Positions 1 through 9,315 are shown, numbered from the stretch's first letter. The stretch: DNA of 64,000 bases from DATCLS01 sp035296625 (GCA_035296625.1 DATHAO010000021.1:19022-83021); one strand, 5' to 3'. Made by a program: numbers and translations. Notes: a model not told the origin generated them from the sequence alone.

Positions 1-572
1 ACGATCAGCACGATCAGCAGCGACGCGAACACCCAGTCGACGACGAAGGACAGGAACGGCAGGCGGAAGACGTAGAAGCCGACGTCTCGCCCGAATTGGG
101 GATCGTCGATGCCGAAGTCGCCGCCGTTGGAGAACAGGATCCACGAGTTCCACTCGGCGCTCACGCCCGACCCGGCGATCACCGCCAGCAGGGCGGCCAC
201 GCCGATGCGGACCAACCCCGCTCGCTCGCCAACGACGTCGTGGTAGCGCTCGAGCAGCTCGTCCTCGGGGCCGGCCACCCGGTAAGGCGGAGCCACGCGG
301 TCGGCGACGAACAGGTTGATCCAGGCGAGGGCGAAGAACAGCGCCATGAAGACGAGGGCCAGCACGATCCGGGCGCCGAGCACGCTCCGCCACACGCCGC
401 TCTGGTCGAGCGAGTCGAACCAGAGGTAGTCGGTGTAGAAGCCGGCGATGCCACGCAGCGACGTGATGAGCACGAACAGCACCACGACGAGGGCGATCAG
501 CAGCACCCGCCGGCGCCGGCCGCTTCCCGCGCGCCGCCTCGGTCGTCGGGGCAGGTCGTCCGAGGCTCGCAT
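1..572 (-). CDS. UPF0182 family membrane protein (5' part; 3' end outside window)
   Basis: This is the N-terminal ~190 residues of a large membrane protein of the UPF0182 (COG1615) family; the rest lies left of the window. After a basic leader (many Arg in residues 8-22) come hydrophobic segments near residues 23-40, 67-90, 115-135 and 170-190. The stretch GFYTDYLWFDSL after the first helix and the later WNSWILFSN and FGRDVGFYVFRLPF segments match the conserved N-terminus of the family. Family members are about 900-1000 residues with several N-terminal helices and a large extracytoplasmic part; their function is not established. The ATG at 572 gives the expected short basic leader. It points away from the gene at 942-4826, with a repeat tract between them. 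Confidence 0.85.
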   Translation of the reverse strand, partial: MRASDDLPRRPRRRAGSGRRRRVLLIALVVVLFVLITSLRGIAGFYTDYLWFDSLDQSGVWRSVLGARIVLALVFMALFFALAWINLFVADRVAPPYRVAGPEDELLERYHDVVGERAGLVRIGVAALLAVIAGSGVSAEWNSWILFSNGGDFGIDDPQFGRDVGFYVFRLPFLSFVVDWVFASLLIVLI

Positions 573-751
573 GGCCGCCGAGCCTACCGACCGCCACGGA
601 CGACCCGGGTTCACGCTCGGAGACGAGTTCGTCGCGTCGTGCGTCGCATCGTCGGAGGTCGCCTGGTGGTCGGGCAGTGGGACGTCCGCCGCCGTGCGCT
701 GCCGGGGCTGGGTCGCCGGACTGGCGGCGGGCGGACCCGGAGTGACGCCGA

Positions 752-927
752 GCGGACGCCGGACCGGCGCCGAACGGAGCCCGGAGTGACGCCGGGCGGA
801 CGCCGGAGTGGCACCGAACGGAGCCGGGAGTCGTGCCGGGCGGACGCCGGAGTGGCACCGAACGGAGCCCGGAGTCGTGCCGGGCGGACGTCGGCGTGGC
901 GCCGAACGGGCGCGAAGGGAGCGCCGG
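752..927. repeat. Four tandem copies of a 44-nt repeat between genes
   Basis: Units start at 752, 796, 840 and 884. Each begins GCGGACGCCGGAGTGG (the first and last units differ at a few bases) and contains CGAACGG in the middle. A degenerate fifth unit may precede them. Forty-four is not a multiple of three, so the array cannot be a conserved peptide repeat. It fills most of the 370-base gap between the UPF0182 and DivIVA-like genes, which holds no other gene that I can support. Confidence 0.85.
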
Positions 928-941
928 GGCGGCGCGGGGCG

Positions 942-3900
942 TCAGCGGGGGTGGACGCCGGAGGCCGGCACGACCAGGCAGCGGCAGCCCGGGTGCGCTG
1001 GCGCGCCCCGGTCGCCGGTCGGGAACGCCTCGCCCTTGCGCACGCCCCGGGCCAGGGCGTTGTCGTCCGCGTCGGGACACGGCTCGGAGGTGCGGTCGAC
1101 GAGCCAGCGGACCTCGTCGCCCCGGGTGACGGCGTCGAGGGCGCCGGCGGCGTAGGCCGCCACGGCGTAGTGGCGGACGGCCAGCCCGATCCGCTGGCCC
1201 TTCCACTCCCGGTAGAGCGCGCGGAGGCGCGCCGTAGCCTCGTCCACGTCGGCCGTCTCGTCGATCGAGCGGCCCATGCGCACGCGGAGGGGGTCGACCA
1301 GGTTCCGGCCCAGCTCGATGGCCAGCGAGCGGCACGTGCCCGAGCGCGTGCCGCCCACGGCCGCCGCTCCCTCACCCGCGGCGGCCTCGAGCTCGGCCAA
1401 GGCCGCCTCGGCGTAGCGCTCGACGTGCTCGTCGGCGAGGGGGACGAGCTCGTCGAGCTCCTCGGGCGGGTGCCGACGGACGAGGTCGAGCACCTCGTTC
1501 TGCTCATCGGCCAGGACCCGCTTGAGGCGCCGGGCCAGGATGCGCTCGATGCCCTCGAGGGCGGCGTCGCGTTGGCGGAGCAGGTCGGCGTCCGCGGCGT
1601 CGCGCTGGGACCCGGGGATCGGCGCGGCCCTCGGCGGGGCATCGTCGGTGACGTCGACCGAGGCGTCCCGGCGGGTCCAGCCTTCCGGCACTCGCCCGTG
1701 GGTACCGTCGTGCGCGCTGTCGAGCATCGCTACCCCGAAACCGGCACCCGGCTCGCCCGTCGGGTCGCGCGGCCGGTCCCCCGTACCGGGCAGCGGGCCG
1801 TCGGACCGGGCCCGGGACCCCGCCGCGGACCGGGAGCGGCGGCCACCCCGTGGGTCCCGCCGCCGTCGGCTCGGCCCGGGTTGCCCGCCCTGCTGCTCGG
1901 CCCGCCCGGCGCGGATGCGGGCGAACAGCTCGTCGACGCCGTTGCGAGGCCGCCCCTCTGGCCCGCCGTCCGTATCGCTTGTGCCGCCCCCGTCGCTCGC
2001 TCCGCCCGCGTCGCCCGCGTCGCCCGCGTCGCTTGCCGCGCCCGCGTCGCTTGCGGCGCCGCCGGTCGAGACCTTTTTGGCGGCGTGAGCGGCGGTGTTC
2101 GGGTTGGCCCCTGCCGCACGTTCACCCGGAGGCTCGACGGCGGCGACGTCCCCGATGGCCTCGCCCGCCGCCTCGCTTACGTCGGTCGTGTCGAGCTCGG
2201 CCCCGGGCACGGCCTCCCGCGGTTCACCATCTCGGCTCTCGACGTGAGCCTGGTCGGCGTCGTGCTCGCCAGCGAGGTGGGCCAACTCGAGGGATGCCGC
2301 GGCACCGCCCCGCTCGGCCGCCCCACCCGGCCCGCCGGGACCGGCGACGGTTCTGGTGACGCCCGGCGTACCAGGCTCGATACCGGCCGAGCCGTCCGTC
2401 GCAGCGCCTCGGTCGCCAGGCTCGGCCGTCACGACGCTGGTCGGCGGCGCCTCGGCATCCGTCGGTTCGCTTGCCTCGTCCGTCGGTGCGACCTCGGCGG
2501 GAGGGCGCGGGTCGGCATGAGCGGCGCCGGCGCGCCGGCGGAACGGCCACAGGCCCCACCGCTCGCCGAGGATGTCGCTTTCGGCATGGTCGGCCCCGTC
2601 CTCGTCGGCGGCGTCGTCAGCGAGGAGAGGTTGTCCCGGCGACCGGAGAGCGGACTGTCGGACCTCACCGCTCAGGTCGGCGGCGAGCACGTCGGCGACC
2701 GTCTCTGGTTCCGCCGGGCCGCGACCTTGCTCGTCCGGCGACGTCGGCTCGTCCCCGAGCCTGCGGTCGAGGGTCGGTGCCGCCGCAGCAACGTCGGCCG
2801 CGGGCGACTCGGGAGCCTGGGCGGACGCACGGGGCGCCTCGTCGCTGGACGGCGACAGAGCCGGGCGGCCACCTCCGGTGACGTCGTCGCTCGGCGGATC
2901 GTCCGAGCCCGGCCGGTCGCCGGCCGGAGCAGGCGCGACAGCGCCTCGCGCACGCGCGGACGTCGCGGCGGCGGCCTCCCGTCCCGGCCAGGCACCGGGC
3001 GCGGGGCGAAGGGACGGAGACCGTCGGCGAGGTCCGGACGCGACGCCGTTGCGGGCGACCGGGGCGTCGGAACGGCCCGATGCGCCGGCGGGGACGACGG
3101 CGACGGGCACTGGAACCGCTTCGGGGCTCGGCCCTGCGGCTGCCGGGACGGGCGCGGCAGGGCCCTCGCCCGCCGCCACGCCACCGGGCTCGCCGGGCGG
3201 AGCCGCAGGGCCCTCGTCCGCCGCCACGCCACCGGGCTCGCCTGCCGGCGTCAGAGGGGCGTCCGCCGGCACGCCACCGGGCTCATCGGACGGCGCCGCA
3301 GGGCTCTCCCCGACGGCCACGCCGCCGGGCTCGCCGGGCGGCGCCGCAGGGCCCTCCCCCACCGCCACGCCACCGGGCTCGCCGGCCGGCACCGGAGGGG
3401 CTGCACCCGCCGCCACGCCACCGGCCTCGCCGGGCGGCGCCTCAAGATCCGCACCCGCCGGCAGGCCACCGGCCTCATCGGCGTGAACCGGAGGGGCTGC
3501 ACCCGCCGGCACCCCACCGGCCTCGCCGGGCGGCGCCGCAGGGCCGGCACGCGCCAGAACGCCGGGCGGGCCATCGCTGGGCGCCGGGAGGCTTGAACGG
3601 GACGGCACGCCTCCTCCCGTTGGGTCCTCGGGCTCGGCCGGGCCGCCGATACCAGCACCTGCACCGGACGTCGGCGCACGACCCCGATCCGCGACGACGG
3701 CGGCACCGGACGTCGTGTCGGCCGGACCGGCACCGAGGGCCCGGGCGGGAACATCGGCGGAACCGGCGCCGGCAGCGTCCGCAGAAGCGGAACCATCGTC
3801 AAAGCCCGCAGCATCGCCGGAGCCCAGGTGGTCGGCATCGGTCACGCCGAGCTCGGCGGCCAGGGCCGGGATGTCGACGTCGAGATCGGCACCCGTCGTC

Positions 3901-4826
3901 TCGTCGACCAGGCCGGCCATGCGGGCCACGGACAGCTCCGCCTCGACGTCCTCGACGGTGGGCTCGAGCTCGTCGCGCACCCGGCGCCTCGCCTGCTCCC
4001 CCGCCACCTTCGCCTCGGGCAGCGCAACGGTCAGCTCGGTCGTCGCCTCGTCGGTGGTGCGCCGCACGATCGCGTACGCCGCCAACAGCCGGTCCCGTGC
4101 GGCGTTCAACCGCTCGACCTGCTCACGGGCCGAACGCCGCCGCCGGGCCAGGTCGCCCAGCAGCTTCTCGCGCACGGCCAGCGCCTCGGCCACGAGGTGA
4201 CGGGCCTCCTCGCGGGCGGCGTCGCGGATGGCGTGGCCGTCCGCCCGCGCCGCGGCGCGGACCGACTCGGCGTCGTCGCCCGCCCGAGCCAGCGCCCGAT
4301 GGCCCTCGGCGACGAGCTCGTCCCGGTCGGCCTCCGCAACCCGACGGATCTCGGCGGCGGCCGCCTCGCCCTCGGCCCGCCGGCGGTCGAGCTCGGCCTC
4401 GGCCTGGCGTGCCACCACCTCGGCCTCGGCGAGGATCTCGGCCTTCCGCGCCGCCGCCTCGTCCTCGGCCCGGTCGAGGACCGCACGAGCCTCGTCCTGG
4501 CCCTCGTGGACCATGCGGGCGGCGGCCTCCTGGGCCTTGGTGCGGATGTCGCTCGCTGCGGCCCGCGCCGTGTCGAGCACCCGTGCCGTCTCCTCCCCGA
4601 GCAGCTCGACGAGGCGGTGCTGGTCGAGATCCTCTGCGAGCGTGGCCCGAGCCTCGGCCCGATCGGCCCGGGCCCGCTGCTCGGCCTCCCGCCGCTGCAG
4701 GGCGGCGACCGCCTCGGCCAGCTCGGCGAGGTAGGCACTCACCTGGTCGGCATCGAAGCCACGCCGCGCCGGGGCGAACCTCCGGCGGGCGATGCCCGTC
4801 GCGTCGAGAGGAGGCTCGGGCGACAT
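942..4826 (-). CDS. Giant DivIVA-like coiled-coil protein with Mu F-like C-terminal Cys motif
   Basis: A 1294-residue protein. Residues ~8-45 (RRRFAPARRGFDADQVSAYL and following) match the DivIVA/Wag31 N-terminal motif. A long Ala/Glu/Arg-rich coiled coil follows to about residue 330. The centre (about 350-1000) is low-complexity Pro/Gly/Ala with a 16-residue repeat. The last ~280 residues look folded and end with a motif resembling the phage Mu gpF/minor head family: RW.VD...EPC, then KGEAFPTGD, then PAHPGCRC. DivIVA proteins mark cell poles and septa; that role is inferred only from the N-terminus. I chose the ATG at 4826 because it sits just before the DivIVA motif; upstream in-frame starts would add an Arg-rich leader. 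No phage genes lie nearby, so the C-terminal motif is unexpected. No recognised gene name. Confidence 0.8.
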   Translation of the reverse strand: MSPEPPLDATGIARRRFAPARRGFDADQVSAYLAELAEAVAALQRREAEQRARADRAEARATLAEDLDQHRLVELLGEETARVLDTARAAASDIRTKAQEAAARMVHEGQDEARAVLDRAEDEAAARKAEILAEAEVVARQAEAELDRRRAEGEAAAAEIRRVAEADRDELVAEGHRALARAGDDAESVRAAARADGHAIRDAAREEARHLVAEALAVREKLLGDLARRRRSAREQVERLNAARDRLLAAYAIVRRTTDEATTELTVALPEAKVAGEQARRRVRDELEPTVEDVEAELSVARMAGLVDETTGADLDVDIPALAAELGVTDADHLGSGDAAGFDDGSASADAAGAGSADVPARALGAGPADTTSGAAVVADRGRAPTSGAGAGIGGPAEPEDPTGGGVPSRSSLPAPSDGPPGVLARAGPAAPPGEAGGVPAGAAPPVHADEAGGLPAGADLEAPPGEAGGVAAGAAPPVPAGEPGGVAVGEGPAAPPGEPGGVAVGESPAAPSDEPGGVPADAPLTPAGEPGGVAADEGPAAPPGEPGGVAAGEGPAAPVPAAAGPSPEAVPVPVAVVPAGASGRSDAPVARNGVASGPRRRSPSLRPAPGAWPGREAAAATSARARGAVAPAPAGDRPGSDDPPSDDVTGGGRPALSPSSDEAPRASAQAPESPAADVAAAAPTLDRRLGDEPTSPDEQGRGPAEPETVADVLAADLSGEVRQSALRSPGQPLLADDAADEDGADHAESDILGERWGLWPFRRRAGAAHADPRPPAEVAPTDEASEPTDAEAPPTSVVTAEPGDRGAATDGSAGIEPGTPGVTRTVAGPGGPGGAAERGGAAASLELAHLAGEHDADQAHVESRDGEPREAVPGAELDTTDVSEAAGEAIGDVAAVEPPGERAAGANPNTAAHAAKKVSTGGAASDAGAASDAGDAGDAGGASDGGGTSDTDGGPEGRPRNGVDELFARIRAGRAEQQGGQPGPSRRRRDPRGGRRSRSAAGSRARSDGPLPGTGDRPRDPTGEPGAGFGVAMLDSAHDGTHGRVPEGWTRRDASVDVTDDAPPRAAPIPGSQRDAADADLLRQRDAALEGIERILARRLKRVLADEQNEVLDLVRRHPPEELDELVPLADEHVERYAEAALAELEAAAGEGAAAVGGTRSGTCRSLAIELGRNLVDPLRVRMGRSIDETADVDEATARLRALYREWKGQRIGLAVRHYAVAAYAAGALDAVTRGDEVRWLVDRTSEPCPDADDNALARGVRKGEAFPTGDRGAPAHPGCRCLVVPASGVHPR
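3155..3535 (-). repeat. In-frame 48-nt tandem repeat (about 8 copies) in the DivIVA-like gene
   Basis: The protein carries about eight imperfect copies of a 16-residue unit of the form E(A/P)GGVAAGxGPAAPPG. Copies differ mainly after the GGV core, and one is shortened to 15 residues. The period keeps the reading frame. The repeat lies in the disordered linker between the coiled coil and the C-terminal domain. Copy number is a candidate for variation between strains. Confidence 0.8.
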
Positions 4827-4926
4827 GGGATCCGATGGTACGGCCCTGGGCTTCGAGACGGCGCCCCCGCGGACCGCACGCGACCACACTCAATGCTGAT
4901 ACGAGCGCCGGGCGCCCGCCGGCCGG

Positions 4927-6321
4927 TCAGCCCGGGGCGGCCGCCGCCCGCTCGGAGCCCACCCGGGGCAGGTCGTCGGCGTTGCCGCCCAGCTCGGCGA
5001 GGGCGTCGAGGGCGTCGTCGAGCGTGTCCACGGCGATGACGTCCACGTCGCCGGCATGGGCCACGGCGTCCGCGTAGTCGGCCGAGGGCACGAGGAACAC
5101 GCCGATGCCTGCCTCGCGGACGGTGGCCGCCTTCTGACCGGTGCCACCCACCTGCCCGACCGTGCCGTCGGACAGGATCTCGCCCGTGGCGGCGATCGGT
5201 ACGCCGCCGGTGAGCTCGCCGGGCGTCAGGTCGTCGAGCAGGCCGAGCGTGAAGGCGAGGCCGGCGGACGGACCGCCGACGTCGCCGGTCTCGATCTGGA
5301 GGTCGACCGGGAAGTCGTAGGAGACATCGCGCGGTTGGACCACCACACCCATCACGCCGCGGGCGGGATCGTCGGGGGCCGCCGTCAGGGTCAGCTCCTC
5401 GTCGCGCGCGACACCGTCGAGAGACTCGACCGCCACGGCGACCCGGTCGCCGGGCGCCTTGTCCGACATGATCGTGCTGAGCGCGTCCGGCGTGTCGAGC
5501 ACGGTCCCGTCGACAGCGGTGATCGTGTCGCCCGACTCGAGTACACCTTCGGCCGGCGTCCCGGGCTCGACCCGCAGGACGACGACCCCGTCGCTGCTCA
5601 CGTCCACGTCGTAGCCGAGGCGCTCGAGCGCGACCTGGGCGGCGACGTTCTTCGAGCTGTCCATGAGCTGGAGGTTGAACGTGCGGTTGTCGTCGGCGTC
5701 CCGGTTGCCGAGCACCTCGTCCTCGGGGTGGATGTCGATGTCGTCGTCGAGCCAGCCCGTGACCAGCCCGATGAGCGTCGTCTGCCGCAACGACACCGTC
5801 GTGTAGCTGATCGAACCCTCGGCGGGGTAGAGGCGGGTGTCGTCACCGACGGAGATGAGCGACTCGGTGTCGCGCACCGACCCCGGCTTGAACGCGTAGT
5901 AGGGCAGCGGGACGACGGTGGCGCTGATGACGAACGCCGTGAGCAGCAGCACGACGACCGCCGCCCAGATCTGGCGGGCACGGGAGCCTCGCCTGGCCAC
6001 CGGCGGCGGGGGCGGCGGTGAGGAACCCTGGTCGCCGGCGCCCCACGACGTCGGCGGCCGCTCCGGCGGCTCGGCCCCGTTGCCGTTCCCGCCGGGCGGC
6101 GGACCGGCGACCGGCGGCTCGGCCGGGGGAGGCTCGGCCGCCGGGACCGCGGGCCCCGGTGGGGGCCGTTCGTCCGGCGGCACCGTGGGGCCCGCTGCGG
6201 CGTTCGACGCCGGTGTGACCGGCGGATCGCCGAGCAGGCGCGGGGCGATGCCAGGCGAGTTTTCGCCCTCCGAAATTTCGCGGTCCTCTCGGGGGCGCTC
6301 GGAGTGCTCCGGGGTTAGCAT
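4927..6321 (-). CDS. PDZ domain / Lon-type (S16) serine protease, YlbL-like
   Basis: A 464-residue membrane-anchored protease of the YlbL type. A ~120-residue Pro-rich cytoplasmic leader (includes PPPPPP) is followed by one transmembrane helix (about residues 118-140). A PDZ domain follows (VEPGTPAEGVLESGDTITAVDG is the ligand-groove region, quoted here in part: GTPAEGVLESGD). The C-terminus is a Lon catalytic domain with the Ser motif GGPSAGLAFTL and the Lys motif GGTGQKAATVREA, so both dyad residues are present. Family members are extracytoplasmic serine proteases. The ATG at 6321 is ten bases from the divergent start at 6332. Further upstream starts would run into the divergent gene. Confidence 0.9.
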   Translation of the reverse strand: MLTPEHSERPREDREISEGENSPGIAPRLLGDPPVTPASNAAAGPTVPPDERPPPGPAVPAAEPPPAEPPVAGPPPGGNGNGAEPPERPPTSWGAGDQGSSPPPPPPVARRGSRARQIWAAVVVLLLTAFVISATVVPLPYYAFKPGSVRDTESLISVGDDTRLYPAEGSISYTTVSLRQTTLIGLVTGWLDDDIDIHPEDEVLGNRDADDNRTFNLQLMDSSKNVAAQVALERLGYDVDVSSDGVVVLRVEPGTPAEGVLESGDTITAVDGTVLDTPDALSTIMSDKAPGDRVAVAVESLDGVARDEELTLTAAPDDPARGVMGVVVQPRDVSYDFPVDLQIETGDVGGPSAGLAFTLGLLDDLTPGELTGGVPIAATGEILSDGTVGQVGGTGQKAATVREAGIGVFLVPSADYADAVAHAGDVDVIAVDTLDDALDALAELGGNADDLPRVGSERAAAAPG

Positions 6322-6331
6322 CCGGTTCGGC

Positions 6332-8704
6332 GTGTCCACAGTTCTGCTCTGCGTCGTTGTGATCGGGATCTGCGTCACGGCCGTCGCGGTCGAGATGCTC
6401 TCCGAGTCGGGTCCCCAGCCTGCCACGGCGGGCGCCGAACCCCGCAGCGCGTGGGAGCCGTGGCGGAGCATCGTGCTGCGGCTCGTCGATGGCCTGCGGG
6501 CCGGCGGCCGGGCCATCGAGCGGCTCCTCAGCTGGGCCGACCAGCACATCACCCGTGGTGTGGCGGTAGCCCGGGCCAGGACCGGGTCCGCCGCATCGGC
6601 CGGCGCACACGGGCTCGTCCGGGCAGGTGGCGCCGGGCGCCGGGCCGCCGGGCGCAGCCGGGTCGTCGCTGTGCGGGCGGCAGGCCGCGCCCGGGTCGAC
6701 GCGGTGGCACTCGGCGGGGCCGGACGGCGCGCGGGGCGCGCCGGAGGCTCCTGGGCCCGCCGTCATCTCCGGATCCTGGCCGCCATGCTCAGGACCGCCG
6801 CGCTGACCGTCGCGGCCGCGATGGCCGCCGTCGCCCGGGCCATGTGGCGCCCGGTGCGACGCGTCCGCATCGTGGTCTCGTCGGTGGTGGCCCGAGCGCT
6901 CGACGGCCTCGAGGACCGCGGCGCGGCCCGGGCCGACCGCCGGTCCGTGCGGCGGGCCACCGTCCCCAAGGGCGCGACCGGCGCGATCACCATCGTGGGA
7001 CCAACGTTGGCATCGAGCCTGAGGGCCAAAGCCTCGGGCCGGCGCCGCGGCGACGAGCCGCCGCGCGTCACCGCCCGGAGCCAACGCATCGTCGGGCTCC
7101 CTGGCCCCGGTGCCGCTACGGGATCCGATGCGGCCGACGACGCGGCCGCCGGCGACCCGCGCACCGCCTCGCCGCTCAGGGCCCGCGCCGGTGGCGACGT
7201 GACCGTACTGGGTCCGAGAGCCCGGGTGCCCCGCTCCGCGCCGGTGCCCGCCGAGGCCCGTGACGCCGGGGAGTCCGGCGTGGTCGCCGCGCCCGCCGGT
7301 GAGGAGGGCCCCGAGGCCGGGGTGGCCCCCGCGCCCGCCGGTCAGGACGGGGCCGACGCCCGAGTGCCCGCCGCGCCCGCCGGTGAGAACGGGGCCGACG
7401 CCGGGACCGGCGGGGAGGCCGGGGACACCGGGGAGGCGGACCGGTCGGCGACCCCCACCGACGGACGCCAGCGGGTGGGAGCGAGCCGGCAGCGACCGCC
7501 GCCCTCCCGGAGACCGGCGGGCCGGGACGACGACGCGCGGCGACGCCCGCTGCGCTTCCCGCTGCCGCTGGGCGCCGCCGCCACGCTCGACACGGTGCAC
7601 CACCCCCTCGCCCCGGTGCCGCCGCCCACCTCGTCCCACGGTCCCTCCGTGGTCGTGCGCCGGCCTTTCGACCCGCCGCCCGCGGCCGACGGCGGCGCCT
7701 CGCCATCCCCGCCGCCGCCGCCTCCCATGGGCGGTCGGCCGTCCACAGGGCCCGGCGACCCACCCTCCGACCCACCGCCCGCCGCCGGCGGTGCCCCCGC
7801 GATCCCGGGGGGCACCACGTCCGCCGCTGGTGATGTGTGGGGACCCCCGGCCAGCCGCGACCGGCTCGACGGTCCCGGCGCCGGCTTCGCCGCCCTGCGA
7901 CCCGGGCGGCGCGGCGCAGCGGGACCGGCGCACCTGGCGCGGCGGGTCCGGCGGCGCGTGGCCGAGCAGACCGTCGGCCGGCGCGGCGGTCGCGACGCCG
8001 CCCGGCGTCCCGCCCACCTCGCCGAACCAAACCGCGACGCAGCATCGGGCGTGCCCGCCGAACACGGGAGCGGCGGCCACGACGTCGGTGACGGCGAACG
8101 CGTCGTGATCGTGCCGGCCGCCGCGCCCACGCCGCGCACGTCGGGCCCAACGCCCGGCGCACCGATCCCCGGCACGACCACGCCCGGTCCAGCCATCGTG
8201 GACCGGTCGGGCGTCGAGGCCGTACCCGTGCCCGGTGCCGCGCAGTTGACCGGACGGCCGGTGCGCTTCCCCCGCGAGGCGATCCTGCCTCCGGGCATTG
8301 CCACGGTGCCCGGCCTCGCCGGGACACCCGATGCAGGCCCGTCACACCCGTCCGGCCCGGCCGGCACACGCAGGTCGGTTTCCCGGCGGAGCACCCGCGC
8401 CCGCCGGCGTGCGGCACGCCCGGCCCGGGCGTCGGCGAGCACCGACAGGGCTTGGACGGCCGAGGACGACGACGAGGATCTCGCCCGCCTGCGCGACCTC
8501 GGCCCGGCCGACACCGACCTCAGGGCCGGGGGACGGCCGGTCAAGCGCCGGCGCCGGTCCGGCGAGATCGTTCGCCTACCCGTGCCGCTCACGACGCGGC
8601 TGTTCGGGGCGATCAAACTCCTGCTGTTCACGGCGGCGCTCGGGCTCGTCATGGGCGGCATCGTGGTGGCGCTCGTCATGACCGCTGCCTCGTCGCTCGG
8701 CTGA
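6332..8704 (+). CDS. Large low-complexity protein with an N- and a C-terminal membrane segment, unknown function
   Basis: I do not recognise a family. The frame encodes about 790 residues from a GTG. Residues 3-22 (TVLLCVVVIGICVTAVAV) are a clear transmembrane segment. An Arg/Ala-rich region with an amphipathic or hydrophobic stretch follows near residues 150-190. A long Pro/Gly/Ala-rich stretch carries short repeats of the type VxAAPAGE. At the end, LLLFTAALGLVMGGIVVALVM is a second membrane segment just before the stop. Both ends would thus be membrane-anchored around a disordered middle. It is divergent from the PDZ-Lon protease with ten bases between starts, and its stop is two bases before the HEAT gene, so it probably shares a transcript with that gene. 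The exact start is uncertain. Confidence 0.6.
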   Translation: MSTVLLCVVVIGICVTAVAVEMLSESGPQPATAGAEPRSAWEPWRSIVLRLVDGLRAGGRAIERLLSWADQHITRGVAVARARTGSAASAGAHGLVRAGGAGRRAAGRSRVVAVRAAGRARVDAVALGGAGRRAGRAGGSWARRHLRILAAMLRTAALTVAAAMAAVARAMWRPVRRVRIVVSSVVARALDGLEDRGAARADRRSVRRATVPKGATGAITIVGPTLASSLRAKASGRRRGDEPPRVTARSQRIVGLPGPGAATGSDAADDAAAGDPRTASPLRARAGGDVTVLGPRARVPRSAPVPAEARDAGESGVVAAPAGEEGPEAGVAPAPAGQDGADARVPAAPAGENGADAGTGGEAGDTGEADRSATPTDGRQRVGASRQRPPPSRRPAGRDDDARRRPLRFPLPLGAAATLDTVHHPLAPVPPPTSSHGPSVVVRRPFDPPPAADGGASPSPPPPPPMGGRPSTGPGDPPSDPPPAAGGAPAIPGGTTSAAGDVWGPPASRDRLDGPGAGFAALRPGRRGAAGPAHLARRVRRRVAEQTVGRRGGRDAARRPAHLAEPNRDAASGVPAEHGSGGHDVGDGERVVIVPAAAPTPRTSGPTPGAPIPGTTTPGPAIVDRSGVEAVPVPGAAQLTGRPVRFPREAILPPGIATVPGLAGTPDAGPSHPSGPAGTRRSVSRRSTRARRRAARPARASASTDRAWTAEDDDEDLARLRDLGPADTDLRAGGRPVKRRRRSGEIVRLPVPLTTRLFGAIKLLLFTAALGLVMGGIVVALVMTAASSLG

Positions 8705-8706
8705 GC

Positions 8707-9315
8707 GTGACGCGCAGGATCGACGACCACATCGCCCGGCGGCGCGCCGCGGCCGTCGCCGGCCATCGGGGCGACGATGCCACCGCTCGTAAGCTGCTCG
8801 GCGACGACCACCCCGCGGTGCGGGCCACGGCGCTCGGGGCCCTGGCCCGCAGCGGCGGGCTCACGGACGCCGACCTCGCCGCCGGCCTCGCCGACGCCTC
8901 GCCATCGGTGCGGGCGCGGGCAGCCGAGCTGACCGGGAGCCGGCCCGGTGACGGACCGCCGCCCCTCCGGCCGGCGCTGGCCGACACCGACCCGGCCGTG
9001 GTCGAGGCGGCGGCCTGGGCATCCGGCGAGCGCCAGCCACCCGAGGCCGGCATCGTGGCCACGCTGGCCGGGGTCGCCACCGGCCACGACGACCCTCTGT
9101 GCCGGGAAGCGGCCGTGGCGGCGCTCGGGGCGATCGGTGACGCCGACGGGCTGCCGGCCGTGCTCGCGGCCACGGGAGACCGACCGGCCGTGCGCCGCAG
9201 GGCGGTGCTCGCCCTCGCCCCGTTCGACGGTCCCGAGGTCGACGCCGCCCTCGAGCGGGCGCTCGGCGACCGCGACTGGCAGGTCCGCCAGGCCGCCGAG
9301 GACATCGCCCGCTGA
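8707..9315 (+). CDS. HEAT-repeat protein
   Basis: A 202-residue soluble protein made of HEAT-like helical repeats. Recurrent units include HPAVRATALGALARSG, SPSVRARAAEL, DPAVVEAAAWAS, DPLCREAAVAALGAIGD, RPAVRRRAVLAL and DWQVRQAAEDIAR, about six in all, with the family's buried Ala/Leu and helix-2 Arg pattern. Such proteins are usually binding scaffolds; the partner here is unknown. The GTG start follows the previous stop by two bases, which suggests translational coupling with the upstream membrane protein. Confidence 0.8.
   Translation: MTRRIDDHIARRRAAAVAGHRGDDATARKLLGDDHPAVRATALGALARSGGLTDADLAAGLADASPSVRARAAELTGSRPGDGPPPLRPALADTDPAVVEAAAWASGERQPPEAGIVATLAGVATGHDDPLCREAAVAALGAIGDADGLPAVLAATGDRPAVRRRAVLALAPFDGPEVDAALERALGDRDWQVRQAAEDIAR

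Noticed and set aside
942..1150. Idea that the Mu F-like motif marks a prophage remnant
   Set aside because: No terminase, portal, capsid or integrase genes lie nearby and the motif is in-frame within a long host-like gene.
96..3596. Very long plus-strand open frame opposite the DivIVA-like gene
   Set aside because: The antisense frame is Arg/Gly-rich with no motif. The minus-strand frame has a DivIVA start, a coiled coil and a folded C-terminus.
5843..8080. Long minus-strand open frame opposite the two-anchor protein gene
   Set aside because: It is a GC-rich shadow: low-complexity Gly/Arg content and no recognisable motif, whereas the + strand frame has clear membrane segments at both ends.
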